Shown: positions 1 through 8,340 of the stretch, piece by piece
Layout of the letters: each line of letters starts with the position of its first letter
How positions within the stretch are numbered: position 1 is the stretch's first letter
DNA from: AP-15 sp963737145
GTDB taxonomy: Bacteria; Pseudomonadota; Alphaproteobacteria; ATCC43930; CGMCC-115725
Direction: 5' to 3'
Assembly (NCBI GenBank): GCA_963737145.1
Contig: CAVTRO010000001.1
Location: forward strand, 1,054,001-1,118,000
Length of the DNA: 64,000 bases
Program-made: the position numbers and the translations under genes
The notes under the pieces: model-generated
What the model was told of the DNA's origin: nothing
The model's input: only the letters and a program-made list of their open reading frames with translations
Database searches by the model: none

Positions 1-49
1 TCGCATTGCCCGACTCCTGGTCGATTTCGATCATCGGTTCTCCGGTCAT
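1..49 (-). CDS. 5' end of an unidentified gene downstream of ubiD
   Basis: Sixteen codons are visible before the window edge, beginning at an ATG at 49. This ATG overlaps the restored ubiD stop in an ATGA arrangement, which suggests translational coupling. The visible residues begin MTGEPMIEIDQ and do not match the start of UbiX or any family I recognise. Only the overlap supports it as a gene. Confidence 0.35.
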   Translation of the reverse strand, partial: MTGEPMIEIDQESGNA

Positions 50-1555
50 TTCCAGATCGGCTTGCCCGATCCGGGCAGGCCGTAGCTGGCCCATTTCTGC
101 GTCACCTCTGCGATGATGCCGTCATCCATGCGGATCGGGCGGCCCCACTCGCGCCGGGTCTCCGGAGGCAGTTTATCGGTCGCATCGAGACCGATCTTGC
201 CGCCGAGGCCCGATTTCGGGGGAGGCGAAGTCGAGATAATCGATCGGGGTGTTGTCGATCAATGTGATATCGCGCACCGGGTCCATACGGGTCGAGATTG
301 CCCACATGACCTCCTTCCAGTCGCGCGCGTCGATGTCGTCATCCACGACGATAACGAATTTCGTGTACATGAACTGGCGCAGAAACGACCAGATCCCCAT
401 CATCACGCGCTTGGCGTGACCGGGATAGGCCTTGCGGATCGCCACGACCGCAATGCGGTAGGAGCACCCCTCGGGCGGCAGCCAGAAATCGACGATCTCG
501 GGGAATTGCTGCTGCAAGAGGGGGATGAAGACCTCGTTCAGCGCTTCGCCGAGGATTGACGGCTCGTCCGGCGGCCTGCCGGTGAAGGTCGACAGGTAAA
601 TCGGCTTAGACCGCATCGTGATCGCCGAGAGGCGGAAGACCGGGAAACGCTCGACGGCGTTGTAATAGCCGGTGTGGTCGCCGTAGGGGCCTTCCTCGCC
701 ATACTCGTCGAGCGAAACATGGCCCTCGAGGACGATCTCGGCCTCGGACGGCACCTTCAACGGCACGGTCCTGCAGTCGACCAGCTCGACCTTGCGGCCG
801 CGCAGCAGTCCCGCGAACTGGTATTCCGACAGGGTGTCGGGGACGGGTGTGACGGCGGCGAGGATTGTGCCGGGATCGGCGCCGATCACGGCCGCGGCCG
901 GCAACGGTTCCGCCCGCTCGGCGCGCCAGCGCTGATGGTGCTGCGCGCCGCCGCGATGCTTGAGCCAGCGCATCAGGGTTGTGTCGCGGCCGGTCACTTG
1001 CATCCGGTAGATGCCGAGATTGAAACCGTCCTCGCGCCGCCCTCCGGGGCCGCGCGTCACGACCAGCGGCCAAGTGATCAACGGCGCCGGCTCGCCCGGC
1101 CAGCAGGTCTGGACCGGTAGCGCGGACAGGTCTATCTCGCCGCCGCGCAGCACGATCTCCTGACACGGCGCGGCAGCCACGGTACGCGGCCGCATCGCCA
1201 TCACGGTGCGGAGCAATGGCAGCAGGTCGAGCGCCTCGCGCCACCCCCCGGGCGGTTCCGGCTGCTTCAGAAAGGCTAATGTCTCGCCGATCTCGCGCAA
1301 TTGGTGCGGCTCGCGGTCCATGCCCCACGCGACGCGCTCGACGCTGCCGAATAAATTAACCAGCACCGGCATCGGATATCTTTCGTGCTTATCGCGGGTA
1401 ACATTCTCAAACAATGCCGCGGGCCCGCCTTCGGCGAGGAGGCGCGTCTGGATCTCGGTCATCTCCAGATAGGGGGAGACCGGTGCGGCGACCCGCACCA
1501 GCCGCCCGGCGGTTTCGAGCCGATCCATGAAGTCGCGCAGGCTCGCATACGGCAT
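46..1555 (-). CDS. ubiD: UbiD-family decarboxylase, frameshifted near the 3' end
   Basis: Prenylated-FMN-dependent decarboxylase that converts 3-polyprenyl-4-hydroxybenzoate to 2-polyprenylphenol in ubiquinone synthesis. The start MPYASLRDFMDRLE is family-typical, and conserved blocks run through YLSTFTGRPPDEPS to IDYLDFASP. The open frame then derails and stops at 173. Removing one C from a run of five (about 225-229) restores a canonical UbiD tail containing LGGKIGLDATDK and ETRREWGRP, ending in GLPGSGKPIWK with a stop at 46-48. The intact tail argues for a sequencing error or a very recent mutation. ubiA lies about 1.4 kb away on the same strand, but a DUF4142 gene and a methyltransferase gene separate them, so they are probably not one operon. 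Confidence 0.9.
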
Positions 1556-1677
1556 GGAGGGCTATATGGGTGCGGCCCGATCAGCTAGCGAGCACTGCGA
1601 GCCGCACCTCCAGCATCGAATACGCCAGTGCCGCCGGAGTGCTGCGGCATCACCGACGCTGCACACCTATATGCGAT

Positions 1678-2262
1678 TCAGCGCTGCGGTGAAGAACTCC
1701 CCGACCGCTGCGTCCCGTTGGTTCCCTGCCCGGCTGCCATGCCGTTATTGCCGGCGAGTTCCTTCGCTTCGGCGAGGTGCTGTTCCAATACTGGCGTCAG
1801 ATTTTCTGCAAAAGATTTGATCGCTTGGTTGTGGCCTTCTTTTGCTTCTTTCTGGAACAGGGGCACGGTCTTCTCGTGGTCCTGGACCATGTGTTGGACA
1901 TACTGCTGATCAAATTGGGCGCCGCTAAGCTCTTCGAGCCTCTGCTTTTCCTGCTTTTGCTCGGCGGTGAGTGTCGGCTGAGCGCTCTCGTGCTCCTCCC
2001 GCATGATGGCCTCCAACCACTTGTTCGCAAGCCCGTGATCGGTAGCCATCCAGCGGCCAAACTCGCGAACCGCCGGGTCCGCGGCCTTCTGCTCGGCGAG
2101 CTGTCCGAGTTCGACCTCGGCGAGGCTCCCTGCACCCGCCTCGTGGACGAAGGTCTTGTCTTGTTGGCTCAAGGTCTGAGCCCCAGTCGACGCATTCTGC
2201 GCCAATGCCGGTACGGCGGCCAGCAAAGCGCAGGCCGATGCTGCTGCAAGTAATGCTCTCAT
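1678..2262 (-). CDS. DUF4142 domain secreted protein
   Basis: A 194-residue protein with a clear Sec signal peptide (hydrophobic residues 3-20, cleavage near ALAQN). A helical, ferritin-like DUF4142 domain follows. Family features include DKTFVHEAGAGSLAEVELG, the region around EFGRWMATDH, and a C-terminal helix with HLAEAKELAG. The last 20 residues are low complexity (Gly, Ser, Gln). Members are periplasmic and their biochemical role is not established. It stands alone between ubiD and the methyltransferase. Confidence 0.85.
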   Translation of the reverse strand: MRALLAAASACALLAAVPALAQNASTGAQTLSQQDKTFVHEAGAGSLAEVELGQLAEQKAADPAVREFGRWMATDHGLANKWLEAIMREEHESAQPTLTAEQKQEKQRLEELSGAQFDQQYVQHMVQDHEKTVPLFQKEAKEGHNQAIKSFAENLTPVLEQHLAEAKELAGNNGMAAGQGTNGTQRSGSSSPQR

Positions 2263-2333
2263 GTGAAGCGACCTCCCGTGATCACAAGGTGACGATCGGC
2301 CAACGTCGCCTCGCCTCTCCCGTTCCCTGCTCG

Positions 2334-2978
2334 CTAGCCCACCACCCTCCAGACGACGCCTTCGCGGCTATCGCAACCTTCCAGCTCGCGGCTCGTCGGC
2401 ACGATGTAACGGCTGCGTTCGGAAAGCCCATCACCCGGCAGGTACGTTCGCCCGGGATCGCCGAGCATCACAACCCGACCGCTGTGAGCCAAGCTGCGCA
2501 GCCAGGCTGTGACCCGGCCAGCCATTGGCTGTTCGTAGCAGACGTCGCCGGCGGCAATCACTCCCCAGCGCGGATCGGCGGTGCCGACCAAATCCGACGT
2601 TGTAATCTCGACGTCGGCGCCGTTCAGCGCTGCATTCGCGGCAATCGCCGCAGCGGCGAATTCGTCGATATCGGCGGCGAGCACCCGGGCGGCGCCGGCC
2701 TTTGCCGCGGCGATCGCAACAATTCCCGACCCGGAACCGAAGTCGAGCACGAACCGCCCCGCAACCTCTGCAGGATGGTCGAGAAGGTATCGGGCGAGCG
2801 CCTGGCCGCCCGCCCAGGCGAAAGCCCAGAAGGGCGGCGGCAGCCCGCTGCGCGCCAAGCTCTCCTCGGTGGCCTGCCAGATCGGGGTGACCTCGGTACC
2901 CAGAAGGAGACGGATTTCCGACACCAGCGGCGGCGTTGCCACCCTGGTGTTGCAGCGAACGAAAGCAGCCCGGTCCAA
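2334..2978 (-). CDS. Class I SAM-dependent methyltransferase, ETF-beta lysine methyltransferase type
   Basis: A 214-residue protein with the SAM-binding loop LDFGSGSGIVAIAAAKAG (about residues 78-95) and an acidic strand end at AADID. The upstream block PPPFWAFAWAGGQALARYL is typical of the METTL20/ETFBKMT and nicotinamide N-methyltransferase-like group. Alphaproteobacterial members methylate lysines of the electron transfer flavoprotein beta subunit; that substrate is inferred here. The gene starts 6 bp after the ubiA stop on the same strand, so the two are probably co-transcribed. Confidence 0.75.
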   Translation of the reverse strand: MDRAAFVRCNTRVATPPLVSEIRLLLGTEVTPIWQATEESLARSGLPPPFWAFAWAGGQALARYLLDHPAEVAGRFVLDFGSGSGIVAIAAAKAGAARVLAADIDEFAAAAIAANAALNGADVEITTSDLVGTADPRWGVIAAGDVCYEQPMAGRVTAWLRSLAHSGRVVMLGDPGRTYLPGDGLSERSRYIVPTSRELEGCDSREGVVWRVVG

Positions 2979-2984
2979 GACGGT

Positions 2985-3992
2985 TCAGACAAAGTGGCCG
3001 GCAACGATCCCGGCAAGCATCAGCCAGCCGACATAGCGGTTCGAACGGAATTTGCGGAGGCAATCGGCGGGATCATCGATAGCCACAACGGCTGTCTGCC
3101 AGCCCAGCTGCACGGCTATAGCGACCAGTCCGGCCCAGAACATTGCACCTAGCCCGGCGGCGCACCCCGCCGCCCCCCAGAGGAGCAAGGCGGCCCCGTC
3201 AAACGCGAAGAGCCAGGGCCGTGTGTGCATGCCGAGAGCGATTGCCGAGGATTTGACGCCGATGCGGATATCGTCCTCCTTGTCCTGATGCGCGTAAATC
3301 GTGTCATAACCGACCGTCCAGAACACGCCGCCGACATACAGCAGCAGCGCCGGCCAGGCGAGCGTGCCAGTGACCGCAGTCCAGCCGATCAGCGCTCCCC
3401 AATTAAAATTGAGGCCGAGAAATACCTGCGGCCAATAGGTGATGCGCTTCATAAACGGGTAGGTGCCGATCAGCGCGAGAACGGCAAACCCCAGCAGGAT
3501 CGTAAGCCGGTTGAGACTGAACAGAACCGCCGCCCCGATGGTCAGCTGGAGCAGCAAAAAGACCACCGCATGGGGCACCGAGACGGCGCCGCTCGGCAAC
3601 GGCCGCAGGCGGGTACGGGCGACGTGCCGGTCGTAATCGCGGTCCGCGATGTCGTTGAGCGTGCAGCCGGCGCCGCGCATCGCGACGGCGCCTATCGAAA
3701 AAAGCACCAACAGGAGCGGGTCGGGCCAGCGCTGCGCGGCGAGCGCTATTCCCCACCAACCGGGGAACAGCAACAGCCAGGTTCCGATCGGCCGATCGAG
3801 CCGGGCGAGGCGGGCATATGGCTGTAGGCGCACCGGCAGCCGGCGCTCGACCCAGTCGCCTTGCTGGATGTCGCTCTCCCCGGTCTGCCCCCATCCTTCC
3901 CTCCCCCGCTTGCGGGGGAGGGTTAGGGAGGGGGTGGGGACAGACCCGGGTTCAGCGGCAGCCCCGCCAGGATTTGATGAACGAGAGATCAT
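2985..3992 (-). CDS. ubiA: 4-hydroxybenzoate polyprenyltransferase
   Basis: Membrane prenyltransferase that attaches the polyprenyl tail to 4-hydroxybenzoate in ubiquinone synthesis. About eight hydrophobic segments are visible. Both Asp-rich motifs are present: LNDIADRDYD, and the second at YDTIYAHQDKEDD. RLDRPIGTWLLLFPGWWG marks the usual N-terminus. The 335-residue protein is longer than usual because a palindromic repeat (about 3889-3941) is translated within the first 40 residues as PSLTLPRKRGREGWG. No in-frame start codon lies between the repeat and the conserved part, so the ATG at 3992 appears to be used and the repeat to be part of the protein. Confidence 0.93.
   Translation of the reverse strand: MISRSSNPGGAAAEPGSVPTPSLTLPRKRGREGWGQTGESDIQQGDWVERRLPVRLQPYARLARLDRPIGTWLLLFPGWWGIALAAQRWPDPLLLVLFSIGAVAMRGAGCTLNDIADRDYDRHVARTRLRPLPSGAVSVPHAVVFLLLQLTIGAAVLFSLNRLTILLGFAVLALIGTYPFMKRITYWPQVFLGLNFNWGALIGWTAVTGTLAWPALLLYVGGVFWTVGYDTIYAHQDKEDDIRIGVKSSAIALGMHTRPWLFAFDGAALLLWGAAGCAAGLGAMFWAGLVAIAVQLGWQTAVVAIDDPADCLRKFRSNRYVGWLMLAGIVAGHFV
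3889..3941. repeat. GC-rich palindromic interspersed repeat inside ubiA
   Basis: An 11-bp perfect stem (3899-3909 pairing with 3912-3922) flanks a 2-base TT loop. The core arm is CTCCCCCGC, and G-rich flanks continue with GGTTAGGGAGGGGG. Repeats of this form are scattered in many alphaproteobacterial genomes and often enter reading frames as a Leu-Pro-Arg-Lys-Arg-Gly-Arg-rich peptide. This is the only copy I see in the window. It lies in frame within ubiA codons. Confidence 0.8.
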
Positions 3993-4049
3993 TTCCGAAC
4001 TGGTAAAGCTTAATTTAGCGGTGAAAACAAAACAGTTCGAGACCGCAGA

Positions 4050-4802
4050 ATGATCGAGCGCCGTATACCCCGTCTCTACGTTGCGGCCGCACTCTCCGCC
4101 GGCGCGGAAATCGAGCTAGATCGGGCGCAGGCGCACTATTTGCGGTCGGTGTTGCGTCTCAATGCGGGGGCGGCGATCGTTGTCTTCAACGCCGTCGATG
4201 GGGAATGGCTCTGTCGTGTTTCTGAAATCGGTAAGGGCGCCTCGCTCGCGGTAAAACGTCGTTTGCGCGAAGCCGAGCCTAAAACCGAAACGGATCTGTG
4301 GCTCCTCTTTGCCCCGATCAAGCGAGCGCGGCTCGACTGGCTCGTCGAGAAGGCGACCGAGCTCGGGGTTGCGGCATTGTTGCCGGTGTGGACGGCGCGA
4401 ACCCAGGTCGACCGCGTCAATCTCGATCGATTGCGGGCGCACGCTGTCGAGGCCGCCGAACAGAGCGAACGGCTCTCGGTGCCTGAGCTGCGAGCACCGG
4501 AACGGCTCGATCGGCTCTTGGCCTCGTGGCCGGCGGCGCGCCGGCTGATCCTTTGCGACGAGAGCGGCGCCGGCGAGCCGATCAGCGAGGCGGCAGCGTG
4601 CGTTCGGCCAGGGCCGGTGGCGCTCCTCGTCGGTCCCGAAGGAGGCTTCGATGAAACGGAGCTTGACGCTTTGGGCAAACTCTCCTTTGTTAGCCGCGTC
4701 GGGCTCGGCCCAAGGGTGTTGCGCGCGGAAACCGCCACGCTCGCAGCGGTGGCGGTGTTTCAGGCAATCGCCGGCGACTGGCGCCGCTCCCGTATCCGTT
4801 GA
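4050..4802 (+). CDS. rsmE: 16S rRNA (uracil1498-N3)-methyltransferase
   Basis: A SPOUT-class methyltransferase that modifies U1498 in the 30S decoding region. The 250-residue length is normal. An N-terminal PUA-like domain (LYVAAALSAGAEIELD) precedes the SPOUT domain. Knot signatures are LLVGPEGGFDETE and VGLGPRVLRAETATLAAV. The gene is divergent from ubiA with only 57 bp between starts, so both promoters must overlap in that gap. gshA follows 75 bp downstream. Confidence 0.95.
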   Translation: MIERRIPRLYVAAALSAGAEIELDRAQAHYLRSVLRLNAGAAIVVFNAVDGEWLCRVSEIGKGASLAVKRRLREAEPKTETDLWLLFAPIKRARLDWLVEKATELGVAALLPVWTARTQVDRVNLDRLRAHAVEAAEQSERLSVPELRAPERLDRLLASWPAARRLILCDESGAGEPISEAAACVRPGPVALLVGPEGGFDETELDALGKLSFVSRVGLGPRVLRAETATLAAVAVFQAIAGDWRRSRIR

Positions 4803-4877
4803 CCGCTTTTGCCTGTTGCTGATTTAACGGTTGCTTAGTCGAGCTGCCGCCCCGTTACCGCTGGAGTTCCGCCGAGG

Positions 4878-6245
4878 ATGACGACCACTCCGAGTACGCC
4901 GGGAGCGCCGATCACCCATAAGCGCCAGCTTGTCGAATACCTCGAATCCGGCTGCAAACCGCCTGCCGCGTGGCGCGTAGGGACAGAGCACGAAAAGTTC
5001 GTGTTCCGGCGCTCGGACCTGCGTCGGGTCCCTTATCAGGGACCGGACGGGATTGCGGCGATCCTTCGCGAGATGACCCGTTTCGGGTGGAAGCCGATCG
5101 TCGAAAACGGCAACACGATAGCGCTCGCCAACGACGCTCGATGTTCGATTACGCTCGAGCCCGGCGGTCAGTTCGAGCTGAGCGGAGCGCCGCTCGAAAC
5201 CGTGCATCAGACCTGTGATGAGGTCCACGAGCACCTTCGTCAGGTGCGCGAGGTCTGCGACGAGCTGGGCCTCGGGATGCTCGGGCTTGGCTTCGACCCG
5301 AAGTGGCGCCGCGAAGACATACCGTTTATGCCAAAGGCGCGTTACCGGATCATGCGCGACTACATGCCGAAGAAAGGCCGCCTCGGCCTCGACATGATGC
5401 TGCGCACCTGCACCGTGCAAACCAACCTCGACTACGAGTTCGAGGCTGACATGGTGAAAAAGTTCCGTGTCAGCCTTGCCTTGCAGCCGGTTGCAGTCGC
5501 GCTGTTTGCCAATTCGCCCTTTGTCGAGGGCCGGCCTTCGGGCGATCTCAGTCACCGCAGCTTGATCTGGACCGACACCGACCCGGACCGCTGCGGTACC
5601 TTGCCGTTCGTGTTCGAGCCGGGTTTCGGGTTCGAGCGTTACGTCGACTATATGCTCGACGTTCCGATGTACTTCGTTTACCGCGACGGCAAATACATCG
5701 ACTCTAGCGGCCGATCGTTCCGCGATTTCATTGCCGGAAAACTGCCCGCGCTGCCGGGGGAAATCCCGCGGATCGGCGATTGGGCCGACCATCTCACAAC
5801 GGCATTTCCCGAAGTCCGCCTAAAGACGTTTCTCGAAATGCGCGGCGCCGATGGCGGCCCATGGCGCCGGCTGTGCGCGCTTCCGGCCTTGTGGGTCGGG
5901 CTCCTTTACGATTCGGCGGCACTAAGCGCAGCCGGCAATCTTGTTGAAGACTGGACCGCCGAGGAGCGCGAGGCGATGCGTCGCCATGTGCCGCGGCTCG
6001 GGCTCGCGACGCCGCTGCGCTCCCGCATATTCCGCGACATCGCCCTGGAAATGCTGGAAATCTCGCGGGAAGGCCTGCACCGGCGCGCACGCCGGAATAT
6101 CGCGGGCGAGGACGAGACGCATTTTCTCGACCCGCTCTTTGCAATCGCCGGCTCCGGCCGCACACCGGCGGAAGAATTGCTCGACGATTTCCATACTCGC
6201 TGGGCCGGCAACATCGATGCGGTATTTACGGACTACGCCTATTGA
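4878..6245 (+). CDS. gshA: Glutamate-cysteine ligase, alphaproteobacterial/plant GCS2 type
   Basis: ATP-dependent ligase that makes gamma-glutamylcysteine, the first step of glutathione synthesis. The 455-residue length is normal for this class. Signatures are WRVGTEHEKFVFR near residue 35, the region NTIALANDARCSITLEPGGQ, and the block RVSLALQPVAVALFANSPF. The ATG at 4878 is preceded by a purine-rich stretch. It follows rsmE in the same direction and converges with the glycoside hydrolase gene 6 bp downstream. The thiol context fits the nearby egtB-egtD pair. Confidence 0.93.
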   Translation: MTTTPSTPGAPITHKRQLVEYLESGCKPPAAWRVGTEHEKFVFRRSDLRRVPYQGPDGIAAILREMTRFGWKPIVENGNTIALANDARCSITLEPGGQFELSGAPLETVHQTCDEVHEHLRQVREVCDELGLGMLGLGFDPKWRREDIPFMPKARYRIMRDYMPKKGRLGLDMMLRTCTVQTNLDYEFEADMVKKFRVSLALQPVAVALFANSPFVEGRPSGDLSHRSLIWTDTDPDRCGTLPFVFEPGFGFERYVDYMLDVPMYFVYRDGKYIDSSGRSFRDFIAGKLPALPGEIPRIGDWADHLTTAFPEVRLKTFLEMRGADGGPWRRLCALPALWVGLLYDSAALSAAGNLVEDWTAEEREAMRRHVPRLGLATPLRSRIFRDIALEMLEISREGLHRRARRNIAGEDETHFLDPLFAIAGSGRTPAEELLDDFHTRWAGNIDAVFTDYAY

Positions 6246-6251
6246 CGGCGC

Positions 6252-8303
6252 TCAGCCCGGCGCCGGCATCCCGTGCGCCGGGGAAGTCTCGATCATTTGC
6301 GGGCCGTTGCCGAGCCGCATCGTCCGCCAGATTTCGGAATGGCTCATCGCGGCGGCGGGCGGCCGGCCGGACAGTGACATCCAACGTTCGCGGTGCCATG
6401 AGGTGACGGCGATATCGGTGCGCAGCTCGGTTCCCGCCGGCGGCGGCGCGATGCCGAACGCCGACCAGGGAATCACCATTTCCGCAGTTATCCGAGGTTG
6501 GTCCGCGCCAAAATAGACGGCCTCGCCTCCGGCAACCGGGGTGCAGCCCTGGGTGATCGCTCGTTGGGCAGGCCCGGCGCAAAGTTGCGCGGCCATTTCG
6601 GGGTAGTCGTGGCGCTTGGTGCGCGGCGGGATAAAAAACAGCGTGAAACGGCGCGGCCCGGCACCGGCATCGACCCCCAGCTCGACTCGGTAGGCATCGA
6701 CAAGCGGGAAGGCGCCGTCATAGGCCAAGAGGTCGATGTCGAAATAATCCTGCCCGATTGTCGCCAGCGCGAGCCCCCGCTCGCTCCACGACAGGTAGGC
6801 GTCGCCGAATTCGACCGCCCCCGGCGATGCTGCGAATTGCGGCAGCAGGCTCAACGGCTTGGGCCAGTCGGCAAGCGAGCGGTCCTCGACGAAGATCGAA
6901 GCGTGCGGCACCACAATCCGCTTCACCGCCGGAGAGGGCTCCCGCGCATTCGCGTGCACCGCCGGAGCACGTCGGTTGGCGATCGCCAGCGCCGAGGTTA
7001 GCCGCCGATAGGGCTGATCGTTGATGTCGACCAGCCCGAAATCGTAATCCTCACCGTCGCCCCGCCCGCCCTTCGGATGATCGTAATATTGAAACCAGTG
7101 GGCCCCGACGATTTCGGGAATGGCGGCGAAATTGACCGTCGCCGCCGCGGCGCCCTCGGCCCGTTGGTCTTGCGTCGCGACCGTCATCAGATGGCCGTTG
7201 TTGCGGTTTCCGGTGCGGTTCTCGCGCGCCGCGAAAAACCACTCGGAGACGAGGACAGGCTTGCCGCCTGATAACTTCCTCAGGCCGTCGAAGAAGTAAT
7301 CGGCGATCCAGCCGTCGCTGCTGTCGACATTATAGTTGGTCGCGATTGCATCGACATGCGGCGCCATCGCGCGAACCGCAGCCGGGTCATAATAAATCGG
7401 CAAACGGTCGCCGAAGTAGAGCGCATCCGGGTCGGCGGCGCGGATCGCTCGCGCAGCAAGCGTGTAGTAACGTTCGGCGACCAGCCCGGTCCATTCGCGA
7501 ACGGCATGGATCCCCGCCCCGCCCGGTCTCATCCGGGTCATTTCCGTGGCGGTAAGCAGCGCATTCCACGAATCGACGCCGGCCGGCGCGACGAAATCGG
7601 CGGCAAAGCGTGCCCAGTCCCCGGCGTAATGCCGGCGCAGCAGATCGACCCAGCGCTGTTTCGTATAGGAACTGGCCGGCTTCGACGAGTAGAAGACAAA
7701 CAAGGCCCCCGCCCACCAGCCGACCTCGTTGTCAGAGAAATAGCCTATCCGGTAAGGCGAGCCGCGATAGGGCAGGACGAGCTCGCGGGCGAGTGCGTCC
7801 ATTCTACGTTCGGTTTCCGGGTCGAACGGATCGAACCAGTGAAAACGCGCCCGCCGACCCAGCTCGAGATTTACTATCGTCGGAAGCTTTAAGGTTTCCG
7901 GAGGCAACGCCCAGCCTCCGGCGCTGTTGAAGCCCCACGCGAACAGACGCCGTCGGGTTTCAGTCGCCCAATCCGTCAAGCTCGGGGCGAATGCCTTCCA
8001 GCTGTACCAAACCTTGCCGCCCTTCTCGCGCTCGGCATAGCCACCATCGAGAACATTGACGCCGAGGCTAAAGAATTGATCGCCGCAGGGCGTGATCAGC
8101 CAGGACACACCGTCGCGAACGGCCAGCGACCACTGGCTCGACGGCGCCGCCGAAAAGTCGGCACAAGCGCGGGCTCTGCCGCCCGGGAGCCATGCCGCGA
8201 TCGCGATCGCAGCCGCAAGGAGAGCCGTGCGAGCCGGTTTCCGCCGCGCGCCGGCGATAGGGCGAGCTGAATGCCGGCTCGTCGGTCGAGCAAAACTGGG
8301 CAA
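6252..8303 (-). CDS. Secreted glycoside hydrolase-like protein (clan GH-A, GH42/GH50-like) with C-terminal CBM9-like domain
   Basis: A 683-residue protein with an extended twin-Arg/Lys-rich signal region and hydrophobic segment (about residues 25-45). A TIM-barrel-like domain begins at FFSLGVNVLDGG. Candidate acid/base Glu193 lies in GYFSDNEVGWW, and candidate nucleophile Glu354 in PVLVSEWFFAARENR, the strand-4/strand-7 spacing of clan GH-A enzymes. The C-terminal 200 residues (RFTLFFIPPRTKRHDYP, then MVIPWSAFGI) resemble CBM9-like beta-sandwiches. It has no sugar-gene neighbours. The agarase-like subfamily is my guess and the substrate is unknown. Confidence 0.65.
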   Translation of the reverse strand: MPSFARPTSRHSARPIAGARRKPARTALLAAAIAIAAWLPGGRARACADFSAAPSSQWSLAVRDGVSWLITPCGDQFFSLGVNVLDGGYAEREKGGKVWYSWKAFAPSLTDWATETRRRLFAWGFNSAGGWALPPETLKLPTIVNLELGRRARFHWFDPFDPETERRMDALARELVLPYRGSPYRIGYFSDNEVGWWAGALFVFYSSKPASSYTKQRWVDLLRRHYAGDWARFAADFVAPAGVDSWNALLTATEMTRMRPGGAGIHAVREWTGLVAERYYTLAARAIRAADPDALYFGDRLPIYYDPAAVRAMAPHVDAIATNYNVDSSDGWIADYFFDGLRKLSGGKPVLVSEWFFAARENRTGNRNNGHLMTVATQDQRAEGAAAATVNFAAIPEIVGAHWFQYYDHPKGGRGDGEDYDFGLVDINDQPYRRLTSALAIANRRAPAVHANAREPSPAVKRIVVPHASIFVEDRSLADWPKPLSLLPQFAASPGAVEFGDAYLSWSERGLALATIGQDYFDIDLLAYDGAFPLVDAYRVELGVDAGAGPRRFTLFFIPPRTKRHDYPEMAAQLCAGPAQRAITQGCTPVAGGEAVYFGADQPRITAEMVIPWSAFGIAPPPAGTELRTDIAVTSWHRERWMSLSGRPPAAAMSHSEIWRTMRLGNGPQMIETSPAHGMPAPG

Positions 8304-8340
8304 CAGGGGCCGAAATGTTCTCAGAGCAGATCAGTCGGCG

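Noticed and set aside
173..240. Programmed frameshifting in ubiD
   Set aside because: Only a plain C run is present, no stimulatory structure is evident, and UbiD is not known to use recoding.
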